Shown: positions 25,171 to 34,567, counted from the first letter of the stretch. The stretch: 64,000 bases of DNA from DLKC01 sp002478885 (GCA_046329585.1 JAXLUI010000001.1:620001-684000); one strand, 5' to 3'. Notes: generated by a model from the letters alone, not told the origin. Translations and numbers: made by a program.

Positions 25171-25222
25171 AAGGGTGCGACGCAAGAAAAGTTCTAAGCT
25201 TATTCCAAAGCCGGGTTCATAA
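25171..25222 (+). repeat. Interspersed repeat unit, right half of an inverted pair
   Basis: The head AAGGGTGCGACGCAAG (25171-25186) and tail GCCGGGTTCATAA from 25210. It touches the stop codon of the minus-strand glutaminase-family gene at 25223. Confidence 0.9.
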
Positions 25223-27679
25223 TTATTTTTTCATTTTAGCTTCCAGCACTTTAATAAAATAGCCTCCAACAACGCTTCTTGCCTGGAAGCCAACCTGCCT
25301 GCCATCAGTGGTTTCGTGCCAATCGCAAAGCGGAACCCGGGTAGGCGTTTCGGTAGCATATTTGTAAATTGGATCAATGAATTTCTCAAAATCATCGTGG
25401 CTGGAAGCAAGCGTTGAGCTCCAAATAATCCAATCGGATTTTGTGTAGGTCTTTCTGCTATCTAGAGGCAATCCAAATTTGTTTTGACGCGCCAGGTAAT
25501 ACGCTATTTCTTTGTTGTAAACTTCTGCAGGAAATAAATGAAGGCCAAGCAATTTATCCCACACAAGGTTATACTTTTGGCTCCATGTATTTTTGTCATT
25601 ATAGGTTAATGCATAGTGATCCCCGGCATCTGCAAGCTGTTGCCATTTAGTAGCCATATCTTTAGCGATGGCTGAATATTTTTCCGCAGTTGCTTTGTCT
25701 CCGTTCATCTCGGCCATCATCGCGTAGCCACCCACACCGCATATTGCTTTGATGGCAAGGTTTGCGTTGCGGGCAAGATGCCCGGCAAAATCGTCGGTGC
25801 ATAATTGGTTCGCAGGGTCAAGACCCTCTTTTACCAAAAAGTCGACCCATTGGCTAAGTGTTTGCCAATGCTTTTTCGCAAACTCGCTACTGCCTTCTGC
25901 CTTGCAAATGGCTGAAGTAAGTATCATCATATTACCACATTCTTCTACAGGCATATCTTCCGGATAGGTTTGCCCATTTGCCAATGGAAACGTTCCCAGG
26001 TCGTGCGCAGGGAAAGGCTTTGCCCATTTGCCGCTTTCGCTGAAATAAAAAATACCATTTAGCATTCCTTCCATCAGGTGTGGATTATACGCAATGTATA
26101 ATGGCGCGGAAGGATAAGTTACATCAACCGTATTGATGGAGCCATTGCTGAAATTTTCCTTGGATAAAAACAACAGTTCACCCCGGGGACTTTTAGTAAG
26201 AGAATGCGCGGCTATCGATTGGCGGTATGCTGCAATGCAAAGTTTGGCGTATGTTTCTCCACCCGCATTCACCGCATCGCTGTAGATCAATTTGTTTAAA
26301 ACGTCACACTTTGATAAAACGGAATTATAGTCTTTATAAGCGCTTTGGAGAACTTTTTCAATAGTAGTTCCCGCAGGAAGTTTCCACCATGCTTTTAAAT
26401 TTTCGTGGAAGTATTGAACAGCATCTATATCATCATAGCCGATCATCAGCATCTGTTCTTTCGAACTAGCTCCTATTTTTTCAACCGGAAAAATGGTATT
26501 AAGCATAAGACGCTTCCCGGTTGTTAGATTTACTTTCGCCGCCACATCTTTGGAAGCGAATTTTTCAAAAGCCAGTTCGGGTGCTGAAACGGTTTGAATA
26601 ACATTTTTATCAGCCGCCACATAAACATAGCCCCAATCGATGCGTACATCATCGCCCTTCCTTTTTAAAACGGCTTGCTCAACAGTGCCGGCTTTTAGAA
26701 TACTGAGATCGCCACTTTTATATTGCGTAGCCGCTACCTCCTGCAACCCAACATTGGTCGCAAGATTTGTGGAAGCGCCAAAATACAACTGCGCATTGTG
26801 CTCCGCGCCGTCGTTTGACTGCAGTTTGAAAGAAATATAAGACACTGGCCTCGCCATAATATCGATATCGTTAATGAGCAAGGGCGATGTAAAGGTGACC
26901 GCCAGGTTAATTCCACCGCAGGCAAATTGGTAAATCGTCTGCGTGGCATTCATGTTCACCGATTGCTGTTGTGCGGTACCGATAGTAACAGCATTTTCAG
27001 ACGGTTTCGGCTCCATGCTAAGCCCTGCATCGAGCCATGCGCCACCGGTTGTATTAACGCAATGCAGTGCCAACACGTTCTTACCTTTCTTCAATTTGCT
27101 TTTAACTGCGTCGGTTAGTATAAAATATTGTGGCTTGGCAGTCCAGCAATTACAGGAATAAACTTTTTCGCCATTCAGGTAGACATCTACATCGTCATCG
27201 TTTTGCACCTTCAGGTATATTTTTCTATCCGGGATTTCAGCGAGTGTAAAAGTTCTGCGCATCCATAGATCATGAGTTACCCAAAGTGTTTTTCCCATAT
27301 CCTTGTCATTGCTAAACGGTGTTGTTCCCTTTTGCCATTTACCATCATCAAAATTTTCATTCATCCAGTCGCCGGGGGGCTCCTTTTCTGTATAGGCGCA
27401 GGAGTAAGGCTTTTCGTCCCCGGCGGCAACCAATGTTTCCAATTGCGCTTCTTCCTTGCCGAGAAAGCGGTATGTTTTTCCATCGACTTTTATCAATCCG
27501 ATCAACGATTGATTGGCGCCTGTCCAGTGTTTGGTGGAAGAGGCCGTTAACTCATCGGTGAAAGACCACACGCTTAAATAAGGGTTGTGAGTTATCAACG
27601 GGTAAGCAGGGGCTTTGGTAACCTGTGCAAATAACTCACCGCATACAAAAAGGAATAGAATAGGCAGAACGTTTTTCAT
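25223..27679 (-). CDS. Secreted glutaminase-family protein (DUF4965/DUF5127-like)
   Basis: An 818-residue protein with signal peptide MKNVLPILFLFVCGELFAQ, which sets the start at 27679. The frame is open to 27766, but that extension translates a repeat unit (QECDATKV) and is not coding. An early insert (WMNENFDDGKWQKGTTPFSND, about 105-125) looks like a galactose-binding beta-sandwich. The C-terminal half (AAYRQSIAAHSLTKSPRGELLFLSKE, YPSAPLYIAYNPHLMEGMLNGIFYF, and the tail CDWHETTDGRQVGFQARSVVGG) matches the GtaA-type glutaminases and DUF4965 proteins, which have an alpha/alpha toroid. Fungal GtaA deamidates glutamine; the bacterial substrate is not proved. Confidence 0.8.
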   Translation of the reverse strand: MKNVLPILFLFVCGELFAQVTKAPAYPLITHNPYLSVWSFTDELTASSTKHWTGANQSLIGLIKVDGKTYRFLGKEEAQLETLVAAGDEKPYSCAYTEKEPPGDWMNENFDDGKWQKGTTPFSNDKDMGKTLWVTHDLWMRRTFTLAEIPDRKIYLKVQNDDDVDVYLNGEKVYSCNCWTAKPQYFILTDAVKSKLKKGKNVLALHCVNTTGGAWLDAGLSMEPKPSENAVTIGTAQQQSVNMNATQTIYQFACGGINLAVTFTSPLLINDIDIMARPVSYISFKLQSNDGAEHNAQLYFGASTNLATNVGLQEVAATQYKSGDLSILKAGTVEQAVLKRKGDDVRIDWGYVYVAADKNVIQTVSAPELAFEKFASKDVAAKVNLTTGKRLMLNTIFPVEKIGASSKEQMLMIGYDDIDAVQYFHENLKAWWKLPAGTTIEKVLQSAYKDYNSVLSKCDVLNKLIYSDAVNAGGETYAKLCIAAYRQSIAAHSLTKSPRGELLFLSKENFSNGSINTVDVTYPSAPLYIAYNPHLMEGMLNGIFYFSESGKWAKPFPAHDLGTFPLANGQTYPEDMPVEECGNMMILTSAICKAEGSSEFAKKHWQTLSQWVDFLVKEGLDPANQLCTDDFAGHLARNANLAIKAICGVGGYAMMAEMNGDKATAEKYSAIAKDMATKWQQLADAGDHYALTYNDKNTWSQKYNLVWDKLLGLHLFPAEVYNKEIAYYLARQNKFGLPLDSRKTYTKSDWIIWSSTLASSHDDFEKFIDPIYKYATETPTRVPLCDWHETTDGRQVGFQARSVVGGYFIKVLEAKMKK

Positions 27680-27689
27680 TGTATATTTT

Positions 27690-27741
27690 TTATGGGCCAT
27701 GCTTTTGATTATTGATTGAACTTTTGTTGCGTCGCACTCTT
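27690..27741 (-). repeat. Interspersed repeat unit upstream of the glutaminase-family gene
   Basis: The head GTTGCGTCGCACTCTT is exact (27726-27741). The tail is unrecognisable, so the left edge near 27690 is by analogy. It faces the unit at 27850, with 108 bases between heads, the widest pair. Confidence 0.7.
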
Positions 27742-27849
27742 GTGCTGCAGTGCAGCCTTGAACCATAAGTCGCAGGTAACAGGTTGCAAAAAGCTATTCA
27801 ATGTTCCTTCCGCTGTGCTTTGAGTTCGTCGCTCAGGGTTATAAAGTAC

Positions 27850-27900
27850 AAGAGTGCGACGCAAGGCAGATGCCACGAAGTACGAAAGCCGGGAACAAAA
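27850..27900 (+). repeat. Interspersed repeat unit behind the GH5-like gene
   Basis: The head AAGAGTGCGACGCAAG (27850-27865), then CAGATGCC and tail GCCGGGAACAAAA from 27888. It ends one base from the stop codon of the minus-strand hydrolase at 27902. Confidence 0.9.
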
Positions 27901-27901
27901 T

Positions 27902-28963
27902 TTATTGTTTACCCGTTAGCGATTTAATAAAATTCACTTCCGTATCGCTGAATGCTGAGCCATCTTTTCTAAAAATATCGTGGAACCAGACTTTGGGTTC
28001 GCTGCCATCGGGCATTGGTGTATCCCATGCATAAATCGTGTTTGTTTTGCCAGAAACAAAACCCCAGTTGATTGCGGCCACATTGTTTTGTTTTAACAGC
28101 GGCATAATGTTCTGAAACCTGCTGCCCCTTGTTCTTGCCATATATTCGGTGCAAATTAATGGCCGGCCGAATTTTCGAAGACTGTCAATAACCCTGGCGT
28201 GCTCGTTTTCATCGCCGTAATTGTGATAAGAGATGACATCGGAGTTAGCAAGCTGAAACTGGTTGAGGTCTTTGAGATCGGGTGACCAAACGCCCGACGA
28301 CAAAGGCTGATCGGGATTAACCTGCCTGCCCCACACGAAAACATTTTTCAGCAGATCGAGACTTTTATTACCATAACCGGAGTTGCCAGGCTCGTTATAA
28401 ACATCCCACAATAAGATTCTTTTATCATGCCTGAAGGTGGTTAGAATATCTTTTACAAAATGTTCCAGCGTGTCTTTAAGCAAAGGCTCTTTAAAATACA
28501 AGCCACCGGGATCGCGCAACCAGCCTGAATTGTGTACACCGGTTTTTGGCGCAGGCTGGGTGCCTGCATGGTACACATCGTTCCAGCAATCGTCGAACAA
28601 AACAAACATGATGATGATGTGATGCCTATCTGCGATATCGAGAAAGCTGTTCATTCTTTGTTTGAACCCACTTTTATCAACCTGCCAAGCCACATGATGC
28701 AGGAACACACGCATACAATTAAACCCAATGGACTCGGCGAAACCCAGCTCGCGGTCTATAGTGGGTGCGTCAAAAGATGCGGCCTGCCACATCTCCAACT
28801 GATTAATGGCCGAGCTTGGTGTAAAATTGCTGCCACGCAACCAGCCTTTTGCAGTATACCACTCATTGGCTTTTTCTTTGCTCCAAACCGGCCGTTCTGT
28901 TTGAGCAAAACTATTGATACCGACAAAACAAATGATGGCAACAAGCAACCTGAATTTTCTCAT
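27902..28963 (-). CDS. Secreted GH5-like glycoside hydrolase
   Basis: A 353-residue protein with a signal peptide (1-20, cleavage near SFAQ) and a TIM barrel. WDVYNEPGNSGYG carries the acid/base Glu, and ICTEYMAR carries the nucleophile Glu, as in clan GH-A. GFNCMRVFLHHVAW is the typical early strand-loop. Related Bacteroidota proteins are annotated as cellulase-family or 1,4-beta-xylanase, but the polysaccharide cannot be told from sequence. It is probably not cotranscribed with the glutaminase-family gene downstream, from which it is separated by an inverted repeat pair. Confidence 0.85.
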   Translation of the reverse strand: MRKFRLLVAIICFVGINSFAQTERPVWSKEKANEWYTAKGWLRGSNFTPSSAINQLEMWQAASFDAPTIDRELGFAESIGFNCMRVFLHHVAWQVDKSGFKQRMNSFLDIADRHHIIIMFVLFDDCWNDVYHAGTQPAPKTGVHNSGWLRDPGGLYFKEPLLKDTLEHFVKDILTTFRHDKRILLWDVYNEPGNSGYGNKSLDLLKNVFVWGRQVNPDQPLSSGVWSPDLKDLNQFQLANSDVISYHNYGDENEHARVIDSLRKFGRPLICTEYMARTRGSRFQNIMPLLKQNNVAAINWGFVSGKTNTIYAWDTPMPDGSEPKVWFHDIFRKDGSAFSDTEVNFIKSLTGKQ

Positions 28964-29159
28964 GCTGATTAATTTTCCTGCAAGTGAATATGGATATTAT
29001 GAATTAACTCAAACACCGCCTGAACGTTTAAGACAATTTGTTATCGTCGTAAAAGATCAGGCAGCACGCTAAAGATATAACTGAAGCGATAAAGCTAGCA
29101 AGCACCTTCAGGAAAAATGCAAAAAAAATAAAGTTTATAGAAAATCGCTGCGTTGTGGC

Positions 29160-30152
29160 TCAGGGTTTTTGTTCCTTTTCTTTCTTTTTGAAGTAGCCGC
29201 GCAGTAGAAGATTGTGTTGCACAGCTTCGAGGTCTTCGTCAAGTCTGTGACTGGCTGAATCAATATTACGGATGGTGGTTTTAAGATGGTCAGCAACCTG
29301 CCTATCATTTAGTAGAACGCCGGCGGGATTATCATTGCTGTGAAGTTGCTCCCCTGCCCTTTCAAGGTTATCTGCAAATTCAGCCACATTATACATGGTT
29401 TCACGCAGCTGCGAAATACTGTTGCGAAGGTTGTTATAAATAACTGTATCGGTAACGATGTCGTTGACCAGGTTGCCTTGTGTGTTTAGCTGCGCAGAAA
29501 ACTGCGTAAAATTAGCAATGGCTTTTCTGCTTTGAGCGGCGGTTTCTTTAAGATGACTGAGTGTGGCCTCCACGTCGGACAAGGAAGCTTTAAGGTTGCG
29601 GGGAATCGCAGGATCGTTCAGCAGCGTAGCGATTGCGCCGCCGCCATCGAGCACCCTGCCGGTGATCATTTTCATGTTGGTTGAAATTACCAGCAGGTTC
29701 CTGTTGCTGCTATCAAGCATGGCGAGCATGTCTTTCGCTCCATAGGCCTGCTCTACTATAAGATGGTCGTTTTTTGCTATCAACGGAGCAGTTGCTGTAC
29801 CTCCATAAATAATAATGAGTTTATTTCCCATTAAACCATCGGCACCAAGTTTTGCTTTGGAATCTTTGTGAATAAAGCGCACTGCATCGGGTTGAATATT
29901 CATTAAAACTATTACAGACGTGCTATCGGTAAAAGAAACTTTTTTTACTACACCCACTTTCACGCCAGAGAGCCAGACATTATCGCCAATTTTCAATCCG
30001 CTAACGTCTTCAAACTCGGCAGAAATGGGAAAAGCTTTCTCAAAAGTCTGGCGTTGTCCACCGAGCAATAATACAGCAAGCACGAGTATTACTATCCCGA
30101 CAAAAATGAATACACCTATTACCACTGATCTTTTATTTTTGTTTGTGCTCAT
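29160..30152 (-). CDS. MlaD/MCE-family lipid transport protein
   Basis: A 330-residue protein. One membrane helix (about 9-30, VIGVFIFVGIVILVLAVLLL) is followed by an MCE domain (about 38-118: AEFEDVSGLKIGDNVWLSGVKVGVVKKVSF) and a long helical, coiled-coil C-terminus (about 170-320). It forms the periplasmic ring that passes phospholipids. The start overlaps the stop of the ATPase gene by four bases (ATGA), so the two are coupled. The Gram-negative Mla system needs a separate outer-membrane partner, which is not here. Confidence 0.88.
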   Translation of the reverse strand: MSTNKNKRSVVIGVFIFVGIVILVLAVLLLGGQRQTFEKAFPISAEFEDVSGLKIGDNVWLSGVKVGVVKKVSFTDSTSVIVLMNIQPDAVRFIHKDSKAKLGADGLMGNKLIIIYGGTATAPLIAKNDHLIVEQAYGAKDMLAMLDSSNRNLLVISTNMKMITGRVLDGGGAIATLLNDPAIPRNLKASLSDVEATLSHLKETAAQSRKAIANFTQFSAQLNTQGNLVNDIVTDTVIYNNLRNSISQLRETMYNVAEFADNLERAGEQLHSNDNPAGVLLNDRQVADHLKTTIRNIDSASHRLDEDLEAVQHNLLLRGYFKKKEKEQKP

Positions 30153-30928
30153 TCTTCTCCTATAAAATTATATTCATAAAAACGCTTCGCCTCCGGATCG
30201 TTGCGTTCAAAAACTTCCTCAAAACTTCCGGTTTCCCTAAACTTTCCTTCCACCATCAACGCAATACGATCGCCGGTAGTTCTTGCACATACGAGGTCAT
30301 GCGTTATAATGATGGAGCTGGTTTTATATTTCACCTGCACTTCGTTAATAAGATCATTTATCTCAATGCTTGTTACGGGATCGAGTCCTGCAGTGGGCTC
30401 GTCATATAGCATGATGTCAGGCTGCAGTATCAAAGTTCTTGCGATACCTATACGTTTCCGCTGACCGCCTGATAATTGCGCAGGCATCTGGTCAACAAAT
30501 GCCAACAATCCTACGTTATCGAGCACTTGTTCAACAGCTTCATCTACCTGTTTTGAAGTCAGTTCCCGTTTATTGCGCACAAGCGGAAATTCAAGATTTT
30601 CCCTTACAGTCATACTGTCGTATAATGCACTGCCCTGAAAAGAAAAGCCAACGCGCAAACGCAGTTGTTGCAATACTTTTGGAGCGAGTTGCGGAACTTC
30701 CATTCCAAATATTTTTACCGAACCCTGGTCTGGTTTCAACATTCCTGCGATCAATTTTATCAGCACGGATTTGCCACTCCCCGACCTACCGAGCACTACA
30801 ACATTTTCACCTTCGTAAACATCAAGATCAATTCCCTTTAATACAGACAAATCGCCGAATGACTTTACAAGACCTCTCAGGCGAATCACTGCATTTTCTT
30901 TATTAATATGCGCTGCAGATTTTTTCAT
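30149..30928 (-). CDS. MlaF-type ABC transporter ATPase
   Basis: A 259-residue protein. Walker A is G47-RSGSGKS, the signature LSGGQRKRIGIARTL, and Walker B IMLYDEPTAGLDPV, followed by the H-loop IIITHDL. It powers lipid transport by the neighbouring permease. It is the middle of the three-gene operon permease - ATPase - MCE protein. Seven bases separate it from the permease gene. Confidence 0.92.
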   Translation of the reverse strand: MKKSAAHINKENAVIRLRGLVKSFGDLSVLKGIDLDVYEGENVVVLGRSGSGKSVLIKLIAGMLKPDQGSVKIFGMEVPQLAPKVLQQLRLRVGFSFQGSALYDSMTVRENLEFPLVRNKRELTSKQVDEAVEQVLDNVGLLAFVDQMPAQLSGGQRKRIGIARTLILQPDIMLYDEPTAGLDPVTSIEINDLINEVQVKYKTSSIIITHDLVCARTTGDRIALMVEGKFRETGSFEEVFERNDPEAKRFYEYNFIGEE

Positions 30929-30935
30929 TGTTATT

Positions 30936-31739
30936 TTAAACCGGTCTTATCGCATTCACTATTTGAACGATCAGCATCTCCTCAATAAAAATCAGAAACA
31001 TAGAAATAACAACAGCTTTGTTTGCCGCTTTGCCAACGCCTTGCGTACCTTTTGCGGCATTATATCCCTGGTAGCAACCTGTAAGGCCAATAGTAAAACC
31101 AAAAATTACTGACTTGCCGACTGAAGCAAAAAGATCAAGAAAAGAAATTGATGCAAATCCGTGTTGAAAAAAAGCAATAAGGCTTGTTTGCTCATTAGAA
31201 TGCACATTTACAAACGCGCCCATAAGTCCTATAAAACACATATAGGTAGCAAGCACAGGAACCATGATGGTTGTAGCAACAACGCGGCTTACAACCAAAA
31301 ATTTAAATGGATCTGTGGCAGATACTTCCATCGCATCAATTTGCTCGGTAACACGCATTGACCCCAGTTCGGCTCCCATATTGGAACCCACTTTACCAGC
31401 TGATATCAACGCCGTAATTAAAGGTGCCAGTGCCCGGACAATTGCAATCGCAATAAGCCCGGGCAACCATGAGGTAGCGCCCAATTCGGCAAGTGACGGC
31501 CGTGACTGCTTGGTAAATACAAGTCCTGTTATAAAACCGGTCAATGAAATAAGGGCAAGTGACCGGTATCCCACATCATAGCACTGCCTGATAATCTCCT
31601 GGAATTCGTATGGCGGAAGAAAAACTTCTTTGAAAAATTGTTTGGTAAATACGTAAACATCATACACCCCCGAAAAAAAATTATCCAATCGCTTTCCAAT
31701 GATAAACTGATCTTTCTGTTTTTCACCCGGGTAGCCCAT
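30936..31739 (-). CDS. MlaE-type ABC transporter permease
   Basis: A 267-residue inner-membrane protein with about five helices. The MlaE signatures ALVIAIVRALAPLITALISAGKVGSNMGAELGSMRVTEQIDAM are readable around residues 95-140 in the form AIVRALAPLITAL and GAELGSMRVTEQIDAM. It is the first gene of the operon. An N-terminal stretch of about 45 polar residues precedes the first helix. MlaB and MlaC homologues are not in the window, which is usual for Bacteroidota. Confidence 0.9.
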   Translation of the reverse strand: MGYPGEKQKDQFIIGKRLDNFFSGVYDVYVFTKQFFKEVFLPPYEFQEIIRQCYDVGYRSLALISLTGFITGLVFTKQSRPSLAELGATSWLPGLIAIAIVRALAPLITALISAGKVGSNMGAELGSMRVTEQIDAMEVSATDPFKFLVVSRVVATTIMVPVLATYMCFIGLMGAFVNVHSNEQTSLIAFFQHGFASISFLDLFASVGKSVIFGFTIGLTGCYQGYNAAKGTQGVGKAANKAVVISMFLIFIEEMLIVQIVNAIRPV

Positions 31740-31841
31740 TACATAAAGCTATTTATGATAATAAATATTGTTGAACCCAGCGTTAAGCTACGGCACGATT
31801 CACCTTTACTCAATATGTATGCCGTTTTAATGTTGATTATA

Positions 31842-31893
31842 TTATGCACCCGGCTTCCACTCAAGCATTGAGCAACCGTTGCGTCGCACACTT
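31842..31893 (-). repeat. Interspersed repeat unit, left half of an inverted pair
   Basis: The tail CCGGC (31850-31854) and head GTTGCGTCGCACACTT (31878-31893), offset 39. With the unit at 31947 it lies between two divergent genes, so not behind any stop codon. Confidence 0.85.
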
Positions 31894-31946
31894 GTACGTG
31901 CAGAAAGGCATTCAGCAGAAACAGCCGGCAAATGTTCCGAACCCTG

Positions 31947-31997
31947 AAGTGAGTGACACAACCGGCGATGCAAAGTGCACTGTTGCCGGTAACAAAA
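31947..31997 (+). repeat. Interspersed repeat unit, variant head, right half of an inverted pair
   Basis: The variant head AAGTGAGTGACACAAC (31947-31962), CGGCGATG, and tail GCCGGTAACAAAA from 31985. Only 53 bases lie between the two heads of the pair, the closest spacing seen. Confidence 0.88.
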
Positions 31998-32057
31998 AGA
32001 TAACCGGTAAAATATTCCACATTCAAAAACCGTAAGAGCCGATAAACCATAATAGGT

Positions 32058-32065
32058 TAAATTTG
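32058..32065 (+). promoter_or_regulatory. Promoter -7 box TAAATTTG
   Basis: It matches TAnnTTTG and lies 20 bases before the phosphodiesterase start codon. Confidence 0.55.
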
Positions 32066-32085
32066 CCTTTCTTCAAAACACGGCT

Positions 32086-33342
32086 ATGAAAAAAAACATC
32101 GCATTGGTTTTTGTGTTGTCTGTTTTTGCAACAACAGCAATGCCTCAGGCAGTTAACCAAAAAATAATTGCCGGCCGCGTTAACAGCAAAAAGCAGGAAC
32201 AAAAACCTTATGTGATATTGATTTCTGCCGATGGCTTTCGCTGGGATTATGCAGAAAAATTTAATGCGGTAAATCTCTTAAAGTTTGCACGTTCAGGTGT
32301 AACAGCCCAGTCAATGATACCATCGTTTCCTTCGCTTACTTTTCCAAATCATTACACTTTAGTAACAGGCCTTTATCCTGCTCATCATGGCCTGGTAGGC
32401 AATGCTATGTTTGACGCAAAGAAAAATGAAAGCTACAGCTTGTCGAACAGGAAGGCGGTGCAGGATAGCTCGTGGTATGGAGGCACGCCGCTATGGGTGC
32501 TTGCGGAAAGACAGCAAATGCTAAGTGCATGCTTTTACTGGGTTGGATCGGAAGCGGCTGTGCAAGGTACCAGGCCAACCTATTATTACGATTACAGCGA
32601 TGCAATAAAAATGGATGACCGCATAGCCGCAGTAAAAAAATGGTTGGAATTGCCCGAAGCACAACGCCCTCACCTGATTACTTTTTATTTTCCAGAAGTA
32701 GATCATGAAGCGCACAAATATGGACCTGATGCAAAAGAAACCCAAGACGCAGTCCACCTGGTTGATGAAAGTATTGGCAGAATGGTAGCAGTAATTGACT
32801 CTCTTCATTTGCCCGTGAACTACATTTTCGTTTCCGACCACGGCATGACAGAGATTGATACAACAAAGGGCATTGCGTTGCCGGCCGTAGTTGATACAGC
32901 TGAATTCATTATTCCGCGTGGTGATGCTTTAGTACAGCTTTATGCGAAAAACAAAACTGAAATACAACCTACTTATGAAAGACTAAAGGCAACTGCAAAG
33001 GACTATGATGTTTATCTCGCTACAAATATGCCGGCAAAATGGCATTACAGCAAAAGCGATGATCGTTTCAACCGTATAGGAGATATTATTCTTATCCCTC
33101 ACCTGCCATTTGCTTTCAGGTTTGGCAATCAGCCGGTGTCACCGGGCAAACATGGATATGACCCTGAGATTAAAGATATGCATGCCACATTTATGGCCTG
33201 GGGACCACAACTAAAAAAGCGTAAGAGAATTGGTGCTTTCGAAAATGTAAACGTGTACCCGCTCATCAGCAAAATACTTGGCCTTACTTACACCGACCAA
33301 ATTGATGGTAACATTAATATTTTAAAAAAAATCACGAGGTAA
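32086..33342 (+). CDS. Ectonucleotide pyrophosphatase/phosphodiesterase (NPP family)
   Basis: A 418-residue protein with a signal peptide (cleavage near ATTAMPQ). It belongs to the alkaline phosphatase superfamily. LISADGFRWDYAEKF holds a metal-binding Asp. SLTFPNHYTLVTGLYP holds the nucleophile Thr in the TFPN motif. Later DHE (EVDHEAHKYG), FVSDHGMTEID and KHGYDP supply the other Zn ligands. Relatives cleave nucleotide or lipid phosphodiesters in the periplasm. The substrate here is unknown. Confidence 0.9.
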   Translation: MKKNIALVFVLSVFATTAMPQAVNQKIIAGRVNSKKQEQKPYVILISADGFRWDYAEKFNAVNLLKFARSGVTAQSMIPSFPSLTFPNHYTLVTGLYPAHHGLVGNAMFDAKKNESYSLSNRKAVQDSSWYGGTPLWVLAERQQMLSACFYWVGSEAAVQGTRPTYYYDYSDAIKMDDRIAAVKKWLELPEAQRPHLITFYFPEVDHEAHKYGPDAKETQDAVHLVDESIGRMVAVIDSLHLPVNYIFVSDHGMTEIDTTKGIALPAVVDTAEFIIPRGDALVQLYAKNKTEIQPTYERLKATAKDYDVYLATNMPAKWHYSKSDDRFNRIGDIILIPHLPFAFRFGNQPVSPGKHGYDPEIKDMHATFMAWGPQLKKRKRIGAFENVNVYPLISKILGLTYTDQIDGNINILKKITR

Positions 33343-33380
33343 TTATTACATGCAGAGATCCTAATATTTATTTTCATAGT

Positions 33381-33944
33381 ATGAATGAGCAACACAATCC
33401 ATGGCAGGTTATCAACGAACAGGAAATTTATAGCAATAACTGGATAAGTTTAAAGCATTACGATGTTATTAACCCCTCAGGTGGGAGTGGTATTTATGGC
33501 AAAGTGCATTTTAAAAACATAGCGGTCGGCATTATTCCCTTAGACAAAGATCTCAACACTTATGTAGTTGGGCAGTTTCGGTTTACACTGGATCAGTATA
33601 GTTGGGAGATTCCGGAAGGAGGTTGCCCGCTTGAAGAAGCGCCACTTCATGCTGCGCAGCGGGAATTGCAGGAAGAAACAGGGCTTCACGCAGAGTACTG
33701 GACAAAAATATTGGACCTGCATTTATCAAATTCTGTAAGCGACGAATATTGTGTGGTTTATGCGGCAACAGGGCTGTCGCAACACGAATCTGCACCGGAA
33801 GACACAGAGCAATTAATGATAAAAAAAATACCATTTGGTCAACTCTATCAAATGGTACAGGATGGTAAGATTACAGATGCTATTTCTGTTGCTGCAACGC
33901 TTAAAATAAAGCTGATGCTGGCGGAAAATAAATTGATATTATGA
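33381..33944 (+). CDS. NUDIX hydrolase, ADP-ribose pyrophosphatase type
   Basis: A 187-residue protein. The Nudix box is complete (G-X5-E-X7-REL-X-EETG: begins GGCPLEEAPLHAAQ then RELQEETGL). The following YCVVYAATGLSQHE and the N-terminal NPWQVINEQEIYSNNWISL fit the ADP-ribose/NDP-sugar branch. Its last six bases overlap the 3' end of the convergent thioredoxin-like gene. Confidence 0.88.
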   Translation: MNEQHNPWQVINEQEIYSNNWISLKHYDVINPSGGSGIYGKVHFKNIAVGIIPLDKDLNTYVVGQFRFTLDQYSWEIPEGGCPLEEAPLHAAQRELQEETGLHAEYWTKILDLHLSNSVSDEYCVVYAATGLSQHESAPEDTEQLMIKKIPFGQLYQMVQDGKITDAISVAATLKIKLMLAENKLIL

Positions 33945-34409
33945 TCCCCTCTTAATTGCTTCTTCTGCAAATCTAAGAAGTGTAGGGCCATCAATATAGC
34001 CTACGGAATAAAGTACCGGTTTGCCTTCTGCGTCGGTCACAAGTAATGTAGGGTAGCCTTCCAGCGAATATTTTCTTACAAGTTCGGGGCCTATGGTTGC
34101 TTCGCCGTCTACAGAAACATTCACAAAATGCTGGTTAAAAAAGGCCGCAACTTTTTCATCGCTGAAAGTATTCTTCTTCAGCAATTTACAGGGTCCACAC
34201 CATGTAGCGTAAATATCGACAAAAACAAGTTTTTTCTGTTCTTTAGCCGTAGCAAGCGCTTTGCTCCAATCCTGTTCAATGAATTTTATCCCTTTTTCAT
34301 CGGCAGGGTTCGGTATTCCTTCCCTTGCATTACTTTTCGAGATAAAAATGGCGGAAACACCAATTACGATAATGAACAGCATAGCGGACTTCACCAATTT
34401 TGAGCGCAT
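33939..34409 (-). CDS. Thioredoxin-fold protein, envelope-anchored
   Basis: A 156-residue protein with an N-terminal membrane or signal segment (about 8-24) and a thioredoxin fold. The active site is YATWCGPCKLLKKNTFSD. The loop EGYPTLLVTD contains the cis-Pro. It should act on disulfides in the periplasm. It runs convergent to the NUDIX gene with overlapping stop codons. Confidence 0.88.
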   Translation of the reverse strand: MRSKLVKSAMLFIIVIGVSAIFISKSNAREGIPNPADEKGIKFIEQDWSKALATAKEQKKLVFVDIYATWCGPCKLLKKNTFSDEKVAAFFNQHFVNVSVDGEATIGPELVRKYSLEGYPTLLVTDAEGKPVLYSVGYIDGPTLLRFAEEAIKRGS

Positions 34410-34559
34410 AACTTTTTATTGTGAATACGAAGTAAGTGCGTTTATCTTACAAATAGAAATTTTATGCCGGACATTTAACATATCACTATGCCATACAGCA
34501 ACGATAAGGTCAAGCCAAAGTATCACAGGCAAAACCGGTTTTCACTTGTTGCGATTAAC

Positions 34560-34567
34560 TATATTTG
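34560..34567 (+). promoter_or_regulatory. Promoter -7 box TATATTTG
   Basis: It matches TAnnTTTG and lies 22 bases before the Gfo/Idh/MocA gene. No clear -33 partner at the usual distance. Confidence 0.5.

Noticed and set aside
30439..30906. A 155-residue open frame opposite the MlaF-type ATPase gene
   Set aside because: Antisense of a confident ABC ATPase; no independent support.
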